Source of the DNA: an uncultured delta proteobacterium | GTDB lineage: Bacteria; Myxococcota; Myxococcia; Myxococcales; 40CM-4-68-19 | DNA: 64,000 nucleotides | Assembly (NCBI GenBank): GCA_903911145.1 | Contig: CAIWCD010000039.1 | Span: 124,001-188,000, forward strand | Direction: 5' to 3' | Shown here: piece by piece, positions 26,141 to 37,764 of the stretch | How positions within the stretch are numbered: the first letter of the stretch is position 1 | How the letters are laid out: every line of letters starts with the position of its first letter | The notes under the pieces: model-generated | What the model was told of the DNA's origin: nothing | Seen by the model: the letters and a program-made list of their open reading frames with translations, nothing else | Databases searched by the model: none | Made by a program: the position numbers and the translations under genes

Positions 26141-27424
26141 ATGAATACCGAGAACAGCAAAGCGGAGCATGCGCGTGCGAAGGCCCACTTTCCCGGCGGC
26201 GTGAACAGCCCGGTGCGCGCGTTCAAGGCGGTCGGCGGATCTCCTCTGTTCATCGCGCGCGGCGAAGGGGCGTATCTCGTCGACGTCGATGGAAATCGAC
26301 TCATCGATTGGGTCTGCTCGTGGGGCCCGCTCGTGGCGGGGCATGCGCATCCCGCGATCGTGCGCGCGATTGCCGACGCGGCCGCGCTCGGGACGTCGTT
26401 TGGCGCGCCGAGTCCGCGCGAGTCCCAGCTCGCGGAGAAGGTCAAGGCGCTCTATCCGTCGATCGAGAAAATGCGCTTCGTCTCGAGCGGCACCGAAGCG
26501 ACCGCGTCCGCGCTGCGCGTGGCCCGCGGCTTCACAGGCCGGGAGCGGATCGTCAAGTTCGAGGGCTGCTACCACGGCGCCTCCGACTCGCTGCTCGTGC
26601 GCGCAGGATCGGGCGTCGAGACGCTCGGTCTCCCTGACTCGCCTGGCGTCCCGGCCGCTCTGGCCGCGCTCACGAGCGTGCTTCCCTTCAATGACGTGAA
26701 TGCGCTGCGCGACTATTTCCGCGGTCCGCTCGGGCGCGAGACGGCCTGCGCGATCATCGAGCCGGTGGTCGGGAACATGGGCGTTCTGCTGCCCAACCCG
26801 GGCTTCCTCGAGGCGCTGCGCGAGGAGACGAAGAAGGCCGGCGCGCTCTTGATCTTCGACGAGGTGATGACGGGCTTCCGCGTCGCGCGCGGAGGAGCGC
26901 AGGCGAAGTTCGGCATCGCGCCCGACCTGACCTGCCTCGGCAAGGTGATCGGCGGCGGGCTTCCCGTCGGCGCCTATGGTGGTCGCGCAGATATTCTCGG
27001 CCAGGTCGCGCCGGACGGTCCCATCTATCAAGCGGGCACGCTCTCGGGGAATCCGCTCGCGATGGCCGCGGGCAGCGCGATGATGGATCTGATCGCGCAG
27101 CCTGGCTTCTTCGAGGGCATCGAGCAGCGCACCGAGGAGTTGGCGACGCGTCTTGAAGAGGTCTGCGCGAAGGCCAAGGTGCCTGCGCGCGTGAATCGCA
27201 TCGGCACCATGTGGACACTCTTCCTCACCGACGCGCCCGCGACCGACTACGCGAGCGCGAAGCGGGCCAACACCGACGCATTCAAGCGGATGCACCACGG
27301 CCTGCTCGAGCGCGGCGTCTATCTGCCGCCGAGCCAGTTCGAGAGCGCCTTCACGTGCAGCATGCACGGCGCGGCTGAGCTGGATCAGACGGTGCGCGCC
27401 GTCGCGGAGTCACTCTCGGCGTAG
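26141..27424 (+). CDS. hemL: Glutamate-1-semialdehyde 2,1-aminomutase
   Basis: The 427-residue protein starts at ATG 26141. It is a PLP enzyme of the C5 tetrapyrrole pathway, converting glutamate-1-semialdehyde to 5-aminolevulinate in the cytoplasm. Characteristic features are FPGGVNSPVRAF near the N-terminus, SSGTEATASALRVARGFTGR, the catalytic Lys in CLGKVIGGGLPVGAYGG, and YQAGTLSGNPLAMAAG. Length and motifs fit HemL rather than other class III aminotransferases. It is not clustered with other haem genes here. The 173 bases upstream contain a dispersed repeat copy and no clear promoter. Confidence 0.95.
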   Translation: MNTENSKAEHARAKAHFPGGVNSPVRAFKAVGGSPLFIARGEGAYLVDVDGNRLIDWVCSWGPLVAGHAHPAIVRAIADAAALGTSFGAPSPRESQLAEKVKALYPSIEKMRFVSSGTEATASALRVARGFTGRERIVKFEGCYHGASDSLLVRAGSGVETLGLPDSPGVPAALAALTSVLPFNDVNALRDYFRGPLGRETACAIIEPVVGNMGVLLPNPGFLEALREETKKAGALLIFDEVMTGFRVARGGAQAKFGIAPDLTCLGKVIGGGLPVGAYGGRADILGQVAPDGPIYQAGTLSGNPLAMAAGSAMMDLIAQPGFFEGIEQRTEELATRLEEVCAKAKVPARVNRIGTMWTLFLTDAPATDYASAKRANTDAFKRMHHGLLERGVYLPPSQFESAFTCSMHGAAELDQTVRAVAESLSA

Positions 27425-27427
27425 CGA

Positions 27428-27670
27428 TCAGCCCTGACCGAATTCGCGCTCGAACGCACGAAGTTCAGAGGGCAGCGCCGCGAGCTCGAGCCTCGGCTGC
27501 AGCTGCGTCACTTCGGGATCGCACGCGAGCTCGAACGGGAAGTTGCCTGCCTTGTCTGGCCAGAAAATCTGCAGCGCGCGCAGCGGGCCGAGCGACGGTT
27601 CTCCTCGATGGAAGCCCATCGCATAGCCGTGTCGCTCCACGCTGCTGGCGATCTCGGAAGCTCCGGACAC
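27428..27670 (-). CDS. Small hypothetical protein resembling the C-terminal part of DUF4262 proteins
   Basis: An 80-residue reading frame beginning at GTG two bases after the stop of the upstream membrane-protein gene. The segment LQIFWPDKAGNFPFELACD followed by QPRLEL resembles the conserved end of DUF4262 family proteins, and VERHGYAM resembles their start. The middle, including the family's YTVGL block, is missing. So it may be an internally deleted or remnant family member, or an unrelated short gene. It ends four bases from the hemL stop. Function unknown. Confidence 0.4.
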   Translation of the reverse strand: MSGASEIASSVERHGYAMGFHRGEPSLGPLRALQIFWPDKAGNFPFELACDPEVTQLQPRLELAALPSELRAFEREFGQG

Positions 27671-27672
27671 CG

Positions 27673-28092
27673 CTACCCCCAGATGTCCGCCGCGACGAGC
27701 AGCGCCGCGCCGATCCAGCAGAGGCCGAGCATGGTGCGCGCGAAGGCCCGGCGCACGGGCGCGATCGGCTCGGAGCCTTGCCAGGCGCGGAAGATCCCGA
27801 TGCAGGCGATGGCGAACGCGCCGAGAAACTCCGCGAAGCCGAGCAGAGTGAGTGGCTCATGGCCCGTCATCCATCGCAGCGGCAGCACCAGCACGAGGAA
27901 GCTCGACGACGCGTAGAGAAACGGCATTCCCCAGAGGAGCACGAGCGCGACCACCACGCCGACGAGCAGCATGAAGGTGTCGCGCACGCCGTCGAAGACG
28001 TTGCCGACCGCGCGGGCCCGCTCGCGCCGCATGTTGCGGCTGCGCTCAGCGCGGGTCGATCCGAGGAAGCGGTTGGACTGGGGTCGAAGCAT
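27673..28092 (-). CDS. Small integral membrane protein
   Basis: I place the start at ATG 28092 (139 residues), since longer versions add an Arg/Pro/Cys-rich stretch typical of untranslated high-GC sequence. The first 35 residues are strongly basic (NRFLGSTRAERSRNMRRERAR). Three membrane segments follow (LLVGVVVALVLLWGMPFLY, FAEFLGAFAIACIGIF, MLGLCWIGAALLVAADIW), so the basic end probably faces the cytoplasm. I recognise no family. It diverges from atpH. Confidence 0.5.
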   Translation of the reverse strand: MLRPQSNRFLGSTRAERSRNMRRERARAVGNVFDGVRDTFMLLVGVVVALVLLWGMPFLYASSSFLVLVLPLRWMTGHEPLTLLGFAEFLGAFAIACIGIFRAWQGSEPIAPVRRAFARTMLGLCWIGAALLVAADIWG

Positions 28093-28268
28093 CGCGCCTA
28101 CATATATATTGGCGAGTCCGAAATTGCCTCTTCCGCGGCCCGGGCAACGGGAAGAGAGCGGGTCCCCCAGGGCTGCGCGCGAGCAGGCGGGGAGCGGGCT
28201 TGCGGCCTTTTCGACGCAGCGTGGCAATTCGTCACGGCGATGGGTCCGACAAAGGGGCCTTCACTCGA

Positions 28269-28298
28269 TTGACCGCCGCGCATTCACCATGCTAGAGA
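28269..28298 (+). promoter_or_regulatory. Possible sigma-70 promoter for the atp operon
   Basis: TTGACC (28269-28274), one base from the -35 consensus, is followed after 18 bases by TAGAGA, a poor -10 match. It is the best candidate I see in the 257-base gap between the divergent membrane-protein gene and atpH, but the support is weak. Confidence 0.25.
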
Positions 28299-28349
28299 GC
28301 CGCGGCTTTTCGCCCTTCCCCTCGATTTTCCTCTGCGGAGCAACGCCAC

Positions 28350-28886
28350 GTGATCGACTCGAACGTCGCCCGCCGCTACGCCCGCGCACTGCTCGCGCAG
28401 GCCGGCATCCAGGGAACTCTCGAAGCGACCGCCGAGCAGCTCGCGCTCGTCTCCGAAGGGGTTGTGGACAGTGAGGCGAAGAGCCTGCTCGCGCCGGGTG
28501 CGCCGCGGGCGCAGCAGAGCGCCGTGGTCGAGGCGCTCGCGCCCAAGCTCGACAAGTCGGTCGGTGACCTCCTGCGGCTGCTCGTGGAGCGCAATCGATT
28601 CGATGGGCTGCCCCAGATCTCCGCCGCCTTCTCGCGCCTCGTCGATGAGAAGCTCGGCCGGGTGCGCGCGACGATCCGCACGCCGCAGATGCTCGACGAC
28701 GCAGAGGTCCGCGAGCTCGCCAAGGCGCTCTCCGCGCGGACGGGCAAGCAGATTTCGGTCGACACCAAGCTCGACGAGAGCCTCATCGGTGGCATCGCCG
28801 CCGAAGTCGGTGGGCTCCTCTTCGACGGCTCGGTGAAGACGCAGCTCGAGACGCTCCGCCGCGACCTCAAGGCCCCTCGGGCTTAA
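28350..28886 (+). CDS. atpH: ATP synthase F1 subunit delta
   Basis: The 178-residue protein starts at GTG 28350. It has the delta/OSCP pattern: N-terminal VARRYARALL, and a C-terminal end with LIGGIAAEVGGLLFDGSVKTQLETLRRDL, typical of the strand-helix that closes the family domain. Delta links the F1 head to the peripheral stalk (subunit b). It is first of atpH-A-G-D-C. Upstream there is no atpF, atpE or atpB, so the F0 genes must be elsewhere. Confidence 0.9.
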   Translation: MIDSNVARRYARALLAQAGIQGTLEATAEQLALVSEGVVDSEAKSLLAPGAPRAQQSAVVEALAPKLDKSVGDLLRLLVERNRFDGLPQISAAFSRLVDEKLGRVRATIRTPQMLDDAEVRELAKALSARTGKQISVDTKLDESLIGGIAAEVGGLLFDGSVKTQLETLRRDLKAPRA

Positions 28887-28962
28887 GCCAGATTTCTTAG
28901 CAGCAGTTTGAAGACGCCGTTCCTTCTCACGCCTCAACGCAACGCCGGAGCAGAAGACTCCC

Positions 28963-30498
<1,536 letters not shown>

Positions 30499-30510
30499 CG
30501 AGGCAAGAAC

Positions 30511-31401
30511 GTGGCGACTCTTCGCTCCATCCGCACGCGCATCAAGAGCGTGCGCAGCATGCAGAAGATCACCAAGGCGATGAAGATGGTCGCCGCGTCG
30601 AAGCTGCGCCGTGCGCAGGACGCCGTCGTGCGCGCGCGTCCGTATGCGCACGCGATCGAAGAGATGCTCGCGCAGGTCCTGAGCGAGCGCGACGAATCGG
30701 GCGAGGCCGCCCATCCGCTCTTCGAGCAGCGCAAGGCGAAGAAGGTCGAGGTGGTGATGCTCACCTCCGATCGCGGCTCATGCGGCAGCTTCAACTCGAA
30801 CGTCCTGCGCCGCGGCCAGCGCTTCGTCACCGAGGAGAGCGGCAACTACGAGTCGATCCGTTTCGCGACGATCGGTCGGCGCGGGCGCGACTACGCGAAG
30901 AAGCGCGGGCTCAACACGCGCAAGGACTATGCGGGCCTCTTCGGCAAGCTGAAGTTCTCGATGGCGAACGAGATCGCGAACGATCTGATCGCGCAGTTCG
31001 AGAGCGGCGAGGTCGATCAGGTCTTCGTGCTCTTCAACGAGTTCAAGTCGGCCATCTCGCAGAAGCTGACGATGGTGCAACTGTTGCCGATCGTTCCGCC
31101 GACCGCGAAGGCCAAGGCGGTCGCGGAGAGCGCGGTCAAGCTCGCGCCGCACATCTTCGAGCCGTCGCGCGAGGACGTTCTCTCGGCGCTCGTGCCGCGC
31201 CAGCTCTCGATGCAGATCTGGCGCGCGCTCCTCGAGAGCGAGGCCAGCGAGCACGGTGCGCGCATGACGGCGATGGGCGCGGCCACCAAGAACGCCGGCG
31301 AGATGATCGGGCGTCTGACGTTGCAATACAACCGCGCGCGCCAGGCGGCGATCACCAAGGAGCTGATGGAGATTGTCTCGGGCGCCGAGGCGCTCAAGTA
31401 G
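30511..31401 (+). CDS. atpG: ATP synthase F1 subunit gamma
   Basis: The 296-residue protein is the central rotor shaft of F1. The N-terminus, RTRIKSVRSMQKITKAMKMV, and the C-terminal helix, RMTAMGAATKNAGEMIGRLT ... YNRARQAAITKELMEI, are the two conserved coiled-coil helices. It starts with GTG 12 bases after atpA. Confidence 0.94.
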   Translation: MATLRSIRTRIKSVRSMQKITKAMKMVAASKLRRAQDAVVRARPYAHAIEEMLAQVLSERDESGEAAHPLFEQRKAKKVEVVMLTSDRGSCGSFNSNVLRRGQRFVTEESGNYESIRFATIGRRGRDYAKKRGLNTRKDYAGLFGKLKFSMANEIANDLIAQFESGEVDQVFVLFNEFKSAISQKLTMVQLLPIVPPTAKAKAVAESAVKLAPHIFEPSREDVLSALVPRQLSMQIWRALLESEASEHGARMTAMGAATKNAGEMIGRLTLQYNRARQAAITKELMEIVSGAEALK

Positions 31402-32946
<1,545 letters not shown>

Positions 32947-32958
32947 GGAGCGACGCTC

Positions 32959-33360
32959 ATGGCCCTCCAGCTCGAGATCGTCACGCCGATGCAGCGCGCG
33001 CTCTCCACCGAGTGCGACGAGGTGCGGCTGCCCGGCGCCGAGGGCTCGTTCGGCGTTCTGCCGGGCCACACGTCGATCCTCTCCGTGCTCAAGGCGGGCG
33101 CGCTCTTCATGCGCACCGGCAGCGAATCGCACACCTACGCGCTTGGCGAAGGCTTCGCCGAGGTCAGCGGAGATCACGTGCGCGTGCTCGTCGAAGAGGC
33201 GCAGCGCGCTGACGAGATCGATCTGGCGCTCGCGCAGAAGCAGCTCGCGGAGCACCAGGCGAAGTTCGGCTCGATGAAGAGCGACGATCCCGATTACGAC
33301 CGGATGCGCGCGCAGGTCGAGCGCGCGGCGGCGCGGGCGCTGGTCGCGTCGAAGAAGTAA
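32959..33360 (+). CDS. atpC: ATP synthase F1 subunit epsilon
   Basis: The 133-residue protein has the epsilon beta-sandwich (LEIVTPMQRALSTECDEVRL, GSFGVLPGHTSILSVLKAGA) followed by a two-helix C-terminal domain (DEIDLALAQKQLAEHQAKF ... VERAAARALVA). That domain in other bacteria inhibits ATP hydrolysis. It is the last gene of the F1 operon; the 138-base convergent gap after it contains a dispersed repeat copy (33447-33474). Confidence 0.92.
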   Translation: MALQLEIVTPMQRALSTECDEVRLPGAEGSFGVLPGHTSILSVLKAGALFMRTGSESHTYALGEGFAEVSGDHVRVLVEEAQRADEIDLALAQKQLAEHQAKFGSMKSDDPDYDRMRAQVERAAARALVASKK

Positions 33361-33446
33361 CGCGCGTTTCCTGAACGAAGAGTTCTACGCGGGCACGCGC
33401 GCCGGGCGTTGACCCGAGCCGCACGCGCCCATCTTGATCTTCAGAG

Positions 33447-33474
33447 GATCGCGCCAAGCCGCACTGGGCGGGGC
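33447..33474 (+). repeat. Dispersed GC-rich repeat (type G), copy 3
   Basis: GATCGCGCCAAGCC followed by CCGCaCTGGGcGgGG. It lies in the convergent gap after atpC. Its right end GGGCTT can pair with its own AAGCC(C), so this copy could contribute to a weak terminator hairpin. Confidence 0.6.
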
Positions 33475-33498
33475 TTCGCGCACGTTCCGTGATTCGAT

Positions 33499-34050
33499 CT
33501 ACTTCGAGTCCTTCGTGCTCAGCGCGAAGAGCCAGCCCGCGCTTCCCGGACCGCCGAGCGGATCGCCGACGTTCGTGTGCGCCGCGATCCAGAGCGTGCC
33601 GCTGCCTTCCGAGACGTTCACGATCAGATCGGGACGGCGCGGCGAGAAGGTCTGGGTGATCGCGTTGACGTGACCGCCCGGCGTGTTCGCGTCGGGCATC
33701 GGCGCGGCCGGGGCGATGCTTGAAGAGACGAGGAGGACGCGCTTGTCCGCGCCCAGAGCGGCTTCGAGCGATTCGCGCAAGCTCGCAGATGCACCCGCGC
33801 CGCCGAGGAGGAGCACAGCGAGCTGACCCGAGGCAGGCGCGCGCGCGACGATTCGGGAGAGCGCGTCTTGCAGCAGGGACTCTTCCTTCGCGTCGCTCAT
33901 CTTCGCTCCTGCACGAGGCGCCGCGCGAGATGTCTCGGAATGTGGCTCGTGCGCTGCTCGTGGCGTCTCCTCGGCGCGCGCGCGCGCCACGCCGCCGAAG
34001 AGCAGCGAGACAGCGAGCAGCGACGCGAGGCGTGGAGCGCGATTCGTCAC
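33499..34050 (-). CDS. Secreted hypothetical protein
   Basis: The 183-residue protein has a cleavable signal peptide (LLAVSLLFGGVARARA-EE). A short, charged, Ala-rich linker is followed by an alpha/beta domain with strands GQLAVLLLGGAGA and RVLLVSSSIAP and the end GTLWIAAHTNVGDPLGGPG. No cysteines and no catalytic motif are seen. It lies 20 bases downstream of a lipoprotein gene on the same strand and is probably in one operon with it. Confidence 0.6.
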   Translation of the reverse strand: MTNRAPRLASLLAVSLLFGGVARARAEETPRAAHEPHSETSRAAPRAGAKMSDAKEESLLQDALSRIVARAPASGQLAVLLLGGAGASASLRESLEAALGADKRVLLVSSSIAPAAPMPDANTPGGHVNAITQTFSPRRPDLIVNVSEGSGTLWIAAHTNVGDPLGGPGSAGWLFALSTKDSK

Positions 34051-34070
34051 GGGGTGAGAAACAACGAATA

Positions 34071-34634
34071 TCAGGGAATCGGTGTAGCGGCAGTCACCGT
34101 GAAAGTGCCCGCAGTCACCTGAAGCGCGGTCGTGAGCGAGGGCGGACTGATCGGTCCCCCGTCGAAGGAGAACGTTCCGGAGAGCCGGTTTGAGTTCGCG
34201 TCAAACGACGTGATCACGACGGTGCCGGTGTTTGCGCCTCCGGTTCTCCATGTTCCCGAGACAGTTCCTCCGTCGGCAGACGCCTCGACCGTTGCGAACG
34301 AAGGCGCATTCCCGGTCCCATCCTGATTCAGCGAATAGGTGCCGACGGCGGGAGGATATGGAATCACCAGACTGATATCGAACGCGTTGTGCTGATCGTC
34401 GATGATGACCTCTAACTCGCTCCCAGATGAGACCGCGCCCCACGTGCTGGCGGTGCAGGCATCGGCATACAGAACGCCTCCGACCGTAAACGCTCCGCTC
34501 CCGGATCCGGCCTCGCAGAGAGACTGTTTCGAGTTGGAAGAGCAAGCGGCCAACGCGACGAGCGTCACGGCGAGCAGTGCCAGCGAGTTCCGCGCAGCTG
34601 CCTTCGATGTTGCGCCAAGTGCGATTGCGCTCAT
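34071..34634 (-). CDS. Lipoprotein of unknown function
   Basis: I use ATG 34634 (187 residues), with GGAGAC five bases upstream. The longer frame adds 17 residues without a ribosome site. The lipobox is LAAC (Cys31). The mature part is beta-rich: GAFTVGGVLYADACTASTWG, then FDISLVIPYPPAVGTYSL and a series of strands to a hydrophobic end. This barrel-like pattern resembles small lipoproteins such as the DUF6252 type, but I am not sure. Tandem 10-base repeats lie just upstream of the start. Confidence 0.6.
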   Translation of the reverse strand: MSAIALGATSKAAARNSLALLAVTLVALAACSSNSKQSLCEAGSGSGAFTVGGVLYADACTASTWGAVSSGSELEVIIDDQHNAFDISLVIPYPPAVGTYSLNQDGTGNAPSFATVEASADGGTVSGTWRTGGANTGTVVITSFDANSNRLSGTFSFDGGPISPPSLTTALQVTAGTFTVTAATPIP

Positions 34635-34647
34635 GTCCGTCTCCGAT

Positions 34648-34668
34648 GACGTCGATAGGACGTCGATA
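34648..34668. repeat. Tandem GACGTCGATA repeat upstream of a lipoprotein gene
   Basis: GACGTCGATA at 34648-34657 and 34659-34668, an 11-base period, lying 14 to 34 bases upstream of the lipoprotein start at 34634 (minus strand). Each unit contains the palindrome GACGTC. It could be a tandem operator or part of the promoter. Confidence 0.5.
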
Positions 34669-34696
34669 TGCGGGGCGTATAGCACGCGCCTGTCGA

Positions 34697-35476
34697 CTAC
34701 CCGTGCGTCGTCATCCCGCCGTCGACCGGCAGCACGACGCCCGTGAGATATGCGCTCGCGCGCGAGGCGAGATAGATGGCCGTCCCGCCGATGTCGTCGG
34801 CTCTTCCCGCGCGCTTCATCGGGATCGTCTCGGCCACCTGCGAGGTCGTCTCTTCGTCCTGGAAGAGGAACGCGGTCATCTTGCTCGGGAAGAGGCCGGG
34901 CGCGATGCAGTTGACGTTGATGTGCTCGCCGATGAGCCGGTGCGCGAGCTGGCGCGTGAGCTGGTGCACGGCGGCCTTGCTCGCGGCGTAGGCGTAGTTC
35001 TCCGTGGCGGCGACGCGGATGCCGTCGATCGAGCCGATGTTGATCACGCGCGTCGGCTCCTCGATCGTGGCGCGCGCGCGCAGGAGCGGCAGCATCTTCT
35101 GCGTCAGGTGGAAGAGGCCCTTCACGTTGATCGCCCAGACGCGATCGAAGCCGCTCTCCGGATAGTCGTCGAGCGGCGCGCCCCAGGCGGCGCCCGCGTT
35201 GTTGACGAGCACATCGAGCGTTTCGCCGCGCTTGGCGAATACCTCTGAAAATGCATCGACACCTGCGTACGTCGAGAGATCAGCGCGCAGGCCAGTGATG
35301 ATTCCTTCGGGAGACATCTCCGCGAGAGCTGCGTCGAGTTCGTCCTGCTTGCGCGAGCAGATGGTCACGTTGGCGCCTGCGCGGACAAAGGCCTGCGCGA
35401 TCATCTTGCCGATCCCGCGCGAGCCGCCGGTGACGAGGACCCGCTTGTTCTGCACCGAGAAGAGATCGTTGTTCAC
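34697..35476 (-). CDS. Short-chain dehydrogenase/reductase (SDR)
   Basis: The 259-residue protein shows every classical SDR feature: TGGSRGIG at the NAD(P) site (residues 17-24), NNAGAAWG, Ser of the INIGSIDG strand, and the catalytic YAYAASK. The C-terminus ends with LPVDGGMTTHG. Thr-Gly-Gly-Ser-Arg (with Arg after the Gly-rich loop) suggests NADPH. The nearest groups are FabG-like ketoacyl reductases and RhlG/gluconate dehydrogenase-type enzymes; substrate not decidable. It diverges from the outer-membrane protein gene at 35665. Confidence 0.88.
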   Translation of the reverse strand: MNNDLFSVQNKRVLVTGGSRGIGKMIAQAFVRAGANVTICSRKQDELDAALAEMSPEGIITGLRADLSTYAGVDAFSEVFAKRGETLDVLVNNAGAAWGAPLDDYPESGFDRVWAINVKGLFHLTQKMLPLLRARATIEEPTRVINIGSIDGIRVAATENYAYAASKAAVHQLTRQLAHRLIGEHINVNCIAPGLFPSKMTAFLFQDEETTSQVAETIPMKRAGRADDIGGTAIYLASRASAYLTGVVLPVDGGMTTHG

Positions 35477-35664
35477 GCGAAACTCCTGCTTTGCGGTCGT
35501 GCGTCGAGAGGGCCCTCGATAGCAGCTTGCGCGGCCCGGTCAACGCGGTCGTCACCGTCGAGCGCGCGCGCCAACTCCGCACGTTCGTTGCTCCCTCTGC
35601 CCACCCGTGCTAGTTGGCGCGGCTTTGTCTGCCTAAAGCTCCACCCTGTTGGGAGGCTCCTTTG

Positions 35665-37752
35665 ATGTCTCGTCTTCTCGCGCTCACCGCCTGCATTCTC
35701 CTCTCGACAGCTGCCGTCGCGCAGCAGGCCGCGCCCGCCGCGCCCAGCGAACCGGCAGCGTCGGCGACCAAGCCAGCGGCGAAGAAGAAGAGCGCCAAGT
35801 CCGCGCCAGATGCGGCCAAGAGCGATTCGAAGACCGACGCGAAGGCCGCAGCGAAGGCCGAGGCGAAGACGGCGACCGAGGCGAACTCCGCGACCGCCGA
35901 TGCCGCGAAGGCGACTCCCGCTCCGGCGCCCGCGCCCGCTCCCGTGGCCGCGCCGGCTGCGGCCGTGCTCGATCCCGATGAGTTCCGTCGGCAGGTGATG
36001 GAAGAGGTCCGCAAGGAGCTGCAGAAGACGAAGGACGAGGTGAAGCAGGAGACCTCGTGGGTCGAGGCCGACTCGACCGCGCGCGTGCAGGACAGCGAGG
36101 CCGTCGAGAGTCTCAAGCGCAGCGTCAATCTCTTCCAGCCCCACGGCTACTTCCGCGTTCGCTACGAGTTCTTCAACGACATGAATCTCGGCCGCGGCGC
36201 CGACCCGTCAGGCAACACGCTCTTTCCGCAGGGCTTCATCAACTCGGGCAACAACAAGTCGATCTCGGACGCGAACATGCGCTTCCGCTTCGACCCGACG
36301 TTCATGATCAGCGAGGACATCCAGATCCACATGACGGCGGACGTGCTCGATAACGTCCTGCTCGGTTCGAATCCGCAGAACGATCCGATCCTCGACCAGT
36401 ACACGCCGCTGTCGCTCCTGACGTCTGGCCGCGCGGGTGTGCCGATCAACGTCAAGCGGGTCTGGGGCCGCGTCAACACGCAGCTCGGCGAGTTCACGGT
36501 CGGGCGCATGGGCTACAACTTCGGCCTCGGCATTCTGCACAACGACGGCAACGGTCTCGACCAGGACTACGGCGACACCTACGACCGCGTCGCGTTCTCG
36601 CTGCGCGAGTTCAAGGGGCACCGGCTCACCGTCATGATGGACCTGCTCGACAAGGGCGCGAGCACGACGGGCGAGTTCGGAAGCCTCGGCCGCTCGGTCG
36701 ACATCGACACGCTCGACGACGGGTATCGCTTCGCGCTCGAAATCCTCCGCGTCGACACCGCGGAAGAGGCGCGGCGCAAGCTCGACGCGGGCAACTGGGT
36801 GATCAACTACGGCATCACCGTCGATCTGCGCACGCAGCGCTGGGACACGCCGGGCCAGGTCTCCTCGACGCTCGGGGTCACGGGCACCAACATCAACGGG
36901 AACACCGCCCTGCGCGCCAACGTGGTGCAGCGCGCGGCCAAGCTCTACCAGCCCGATGCGTTCTTTTCGCTGCGCAAAGACAAGTTCAGCTTCGAGACGG
37001 AAGTGGCGACGACGTTCGGCAACGTCGGCACGCGCGCGACCAACGACGCGGCGATCACCGACCCGACCATCTCGCAGCCGATCCAGTTCGGGCAGGTCGG
37101 CGTCGCGCTGCAGAGCGCGCTGGCGTTCATGCCGGCCGACGCGCTGCTCATCGGCATCGACGCGGGCGGCGCCTCGGGCGACAAGGGGGTCTACGGATTC
37201 GGTGCGCGGCCGTGGCGCTCGGGCACGGGCGGCTCGATGGGCACCGACGCCGCAGGCCAGCCGTTCAACGCCACCGGCCCCGGCAACATCGACGGCCCGC
37301 ACTACAACTTCTCGAACGCGGCGCACACGCACGGGCACATCAACAACTTCGTCTTCAACCGCGCTTTCAACATCGACATGATCCTCTGGCGCAACCTGGT
37401 CTCGTCGGTCACGTCGGGCTGGTACGTGAAGCCGAACGCGCGCTACCGCCCCACGGGCCGCAAGGGCGGCGGCGGCGACGACACGGGCTTTGAGGTCAGC
37501 CTCGGACTCATCTACTCGCAGGCCTGGTACGCGGAGAACACGCCGGGCCTCGCGCTGCCGCTCGGCGTCGAGGGCGACGTGGGCGTCTCCTACGACACGG
37601 CCGACAAGCTCCACGTCGGCGTGATGTACGGCATCCTCATTCCGCTCGACGGCCTCGGCAACACGGGCACGGGCTACTCGGGCGGCGACCAGACCCCGCA
37701 GACCGGCAGCATCGCGCACTCGGTCCGCGCGATGGTCTCGATGCCGTTCTAG
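35665..37752 (+). CDS. Probable outer-membrane beta-barrel protein (TIGR04551-like)
   Basis: The 695-residue protein starts at ATG 35665 with GGGAGG eight bases upstream. The signal peptide is MSRLLALTACILLSTAAVAQ. A low-complexity Ala/Lys/Pro linker of about 90 residues follows, then a short coiled coil (EFRRQVMEEVRKELQKTKDE). From about residue 155 a long beta-rich region begins (HGYFRVRYEFFNDMNLGRGA) with alternating strands and ends SVRAMVSMPF, with a C-terminal Phe as in outer-membrane porins. The domain order matches TIGR04551 proteins of myxobacteria, to the extent I can judge by eye. The linker may cross the periplasm to bind peptidoglycan. Confidence 0.72.
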   Translation: MSRLLALTACILLSTAAVAQQAAPAAPSEPAASATKPAAKKKSAKSAPDAAKSDSKTDAKAAAKAEAKTATEANSATADAAKATPAPAPAPAPVAAPAAAVLDPDEFRRQVMEEVRKELQKTKDEVKQETSWVEADSTARVQDSEAVESLKRSVNLFQPHGYFRVRYEFFNDMNLGRGADPSGNTLFPQGFINSGNNKSISDANMRFRFDPTFMISEDIQIHMTADVLDNVLLGSNPQNDPILDQYTPLSLLTSGRAGVPINVKRVWGRVNTQLGEFTVGRMGYNFGLGILHNDGNGLDQDYGDTYDRVAFSLREFKGHRLTVMMDLLDKGASTTGEFGSLGRSVDIDTLDDGYRFALEILRVDTAEEARRKLDAGNWVINYGITVDLRTQRWDTPGQVSSTLGVTGTNINGNTALRANVVQRAAKLYQPDAFFSLRKDKFSFETEVATTFGNVGTRATNDAAITDPTISQPIQFGQVGVALQSALAFMPADALLIGIDAGGASGDKGVYGFGARPWRSGTGGSMGTDAAGQPFNATGPGNIDGPHYNFSNAAHTHGHINNFVFNRAFNIDMILWRNLVSSVTSGWYVKPNARYRPTGRKGGGGDDTGFEVSLGLIYSQAWYAENTPGLALPLGVEGDVGVSYDTADKLHVGVMYGILIPLDGLGNTGTGYSGGDQTPQTGSIAHSVRAMVSMPF

Positions 37753-37764
37753 TTCGCGCCCCGC

